From: Planctomycetota bacterium
GTDB lineage: Bacteria; Planctomycetota; Phycisphaerae; UBA1845
Reading direction: 5' to 3'
Assembly: GCA_022566435.1 (NCBI GenBank)
Contig: JADFIX010000299.1
Location: 1 to 5,903 of the forward strand
Length of the DNA stretch: 5,903 bases
Of this stretch, positions 5,903-5,903 are shown in pieces (within the stretch, counting starts at the first letter, position 1; every line of letters begins with the position of its first letter). A program made the translations under genes and the position numbers. A model generated the notes under the pieces. The model worked only from the letters and a program-made list of their open reading frames with translations, was not told where the DNA came from and ran no database searches.

Positions 5903-5903
5903 G

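Overview
The bulk of this window (about 300 to 5050) looks like GC-rich planctomycete DNA. It holds three genes in a row on the minus strand: a single-pass membrane protein with a large WD40 region, a secreted WD40 protein with a HEAT-like insert, and a leucine-rich-repeat (LRR) protein. Expanded families of WD40 proteins rich in FSPDG motifs, HEAT-like modules of the 'LLAEF..REKAAEALAKIG' kind, and short TDAGLAHL-type LRR proteins are typical of Pirellulales and related Planctomycetes. The lineage call is inference from protein style only.

Layout. At the left edge (about 80-305, plus strand) lies an internal fragment of a glutamine synthetase-family enzyme. It breaks off mid-domain and runs head-on into the 3' end of the LRR gene (192-1298, minus). 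A 156-bp gap with a weak hairpin pair separates the LRR gene from the secreted WD40/HEAT protein (1455-2663, minus). A 41-bp gap with a good ribosome binding site then leads to the membrane-anchored WD40 protein (2705 to about 5050, minus). Its N-terminus is lost where the sequence switches abruptly to AT-richer DNA. There the plus strand carries a PHP-domain phosphoesterase fragment lacking its N-terminal metal motif (about 5051-5575). That fragment runs in frame into a signal-peptide-like start (5576-5734). The right edge holds a small minus-strand protein with a repeated 'MTN..K' style (5708-5902), which is probably phage or virus related.

Interpretation. The three central genes plausibly form one transcription unit whose products act at the cell envelope as repeat-based scaffolds or sensors. 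No enzymatic partner is visible, so no function can be assigned. The flanks are the striking part. Three to four junctions join parts of unrelated genes with no intergenic DNA, and base composition changes sharply at the 5050 junction. The simplest reading is a chimeric clone, amplification product or misassembled metagenomic contig. Real rearrangement is the less likely alternative. I saw no tRNA, rRNA, CRISPR array, insertion sequence or recognisable novel defence or mobile system.
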